Source: Aldrovandia affinis
Taxonomy: Eukaryota > Chordata > Actinopteri > Notacanthiformes > Halosauridae
DNA length: 64,000 nt
NCBI GenBank assembly: GCA_029706075.1
Contig: JAINUG010000135.1
Span: 62,001 to 126,000 of the forward strand
Direction of reading: 5' to 3'
Shown here: positions 63,657-64,000 of the stretch, piece by piece
Layout: each line of letters opens with the position of its first letter
How positions within the stretch are numbered: the first letter of the stretch is position 1
Made by a program: the position numbers and the translations under genes
Notes under the pieces: model-generated
What the model was told of the DNA's origin: nothing
Seen by the model: only the letters and a program-made list of their open reading frames with translations
The model's database searches: none

Positions 63657-64000
63657 CGTGAGCTAGTTAGCAGAGATAGACAAGAGCTACTGTAGAAGTC
63701 CTGTTAATACGTCCATACTGTCACATTCATAAGAGACTTTCCATCATTCAAATAGTTCCCAGTTTTGTTCAGGCGGGCTTAATTTAGTTGCCTAAGCAAT
63801 TCGAGTTTTTTGTAGAGACCACTGTCCATAGCTAGATAATGTTAGCTAGTTAGCAATATAGCCAAGAGATAATGTGTAATGTTATGTTATGGTAAATCAG
63901 TAGTTCCTGTATGCTGTGTGGAAATTTCATGAATATGTTCTGTATCGCCATACTGTCACATTCATACATGACTTTCCATCATAATTCCCAGTTATTTTCA
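63657..64000. repeat. Diverged tandem repeat cut by the window end
   Basis: GCTAGTTAGCA...AAGAG occurs near 63663 and 63846. CCATACTGTCACATTCATA with the following GACTTTCCATCAT and TTCCCAGTT occurs at 63714 and 63951. Order is conserved but spacing differs (about 183 and 237), so the second unit carries about 55 extra bases. Confidence 0.75.

Noticed and set aside
1-64000. CRISPR arrays, operons, bacterial ribosome-binding sites or phage-like modules
   Set aside because: No regularly spaced repeats with unique spacers and no prokaryotic gene organisation; the element content is vertebrate.

Overview
This window looks like nuclear DNA of a ray-finned fish. It has no bacterial-style gene packing. 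It does carry several Tc1-like DNA transposon families, tRNA-headed SINEs, CR1-, L2- and RTE-type LINE pieces, hAT relics, long (TG)n, (GA)n and poly-G tracts, and long unique stretches rich in TAAT/ATTA motifs. I cannot name the species from sequence alone. I found no exon that I would assign to a host protein-coding gene, so the window is best read as an intron or gene desert of a vertebrate regulatory landscape, peppered with mobile elements.

Layout. 1-1711: a Tc1-like element on the minus strand split by an apparent solo LTR (73-1213) with a perfect 5-bp target duplication. 1.7-5.3 kb: unique sequence, a G-run repeat and a (GA)n tract. 5.4-7.9 kb: three Tc1-like copies of three families. 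7.9-12.1 kb: unique sequence with a 430-bp (TG)n tract. 12.1-16 kb: two copies of a tRNA-like SINE (SINE-A) and stacked Tc1-like ends. 16-26 kb: mostly unique sequence with short repeats, including 36 consecutive G. 26.3-27.3 kb: a degraded Tc1-like transposase. 27.8-31.35 kb: an old CR1-like LINE interrupted by a 601-bp hAT-like element, followed by a much better preserved, 5'-truncated RTE-like LINE with an intact 520-codon ORF. 31.5 kb: SINE-B. 35.6-38.8 kb: a Tc1 end and a hAT transposase relic. 39.7-40.2 kb: SINE-A with a CR1 tail inside it. 42.4-44.0 kb: an L2-like 3' end, a CR1 tail and a short MITE. 47.3-52.9 kb: SINE-C, SINE-D, an inverted pair of Tc1 fragments and SINE-E with a 12-bp target duplication. 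55-60 kb: three more Tc1-like copies. 60.1-61.1 kb: two decayed first-exon-like sequences, one BED-finger and one THAP-like. 62.3 kb: a second SINE-B. 63.66-64 kb: a diverged tandem repeat running off the end.

The elements do not form a pathway; the useful information is their insertion order. Several nestings can be read directly: LTR inside Tc1, hAT inside CR1, RTE after CR1, CR1 inside SINE, and an unrelated repeat inside Tc1. Only the RTE-like reverse transcriptase keeps a long open frame; every transposase seen is broken. The unique stretches between elements hold candidate conserved non-coding elements. These are judged only by base composition and motif content and need alignment to other fish. 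I see no previously undescribed biological system that I can support.
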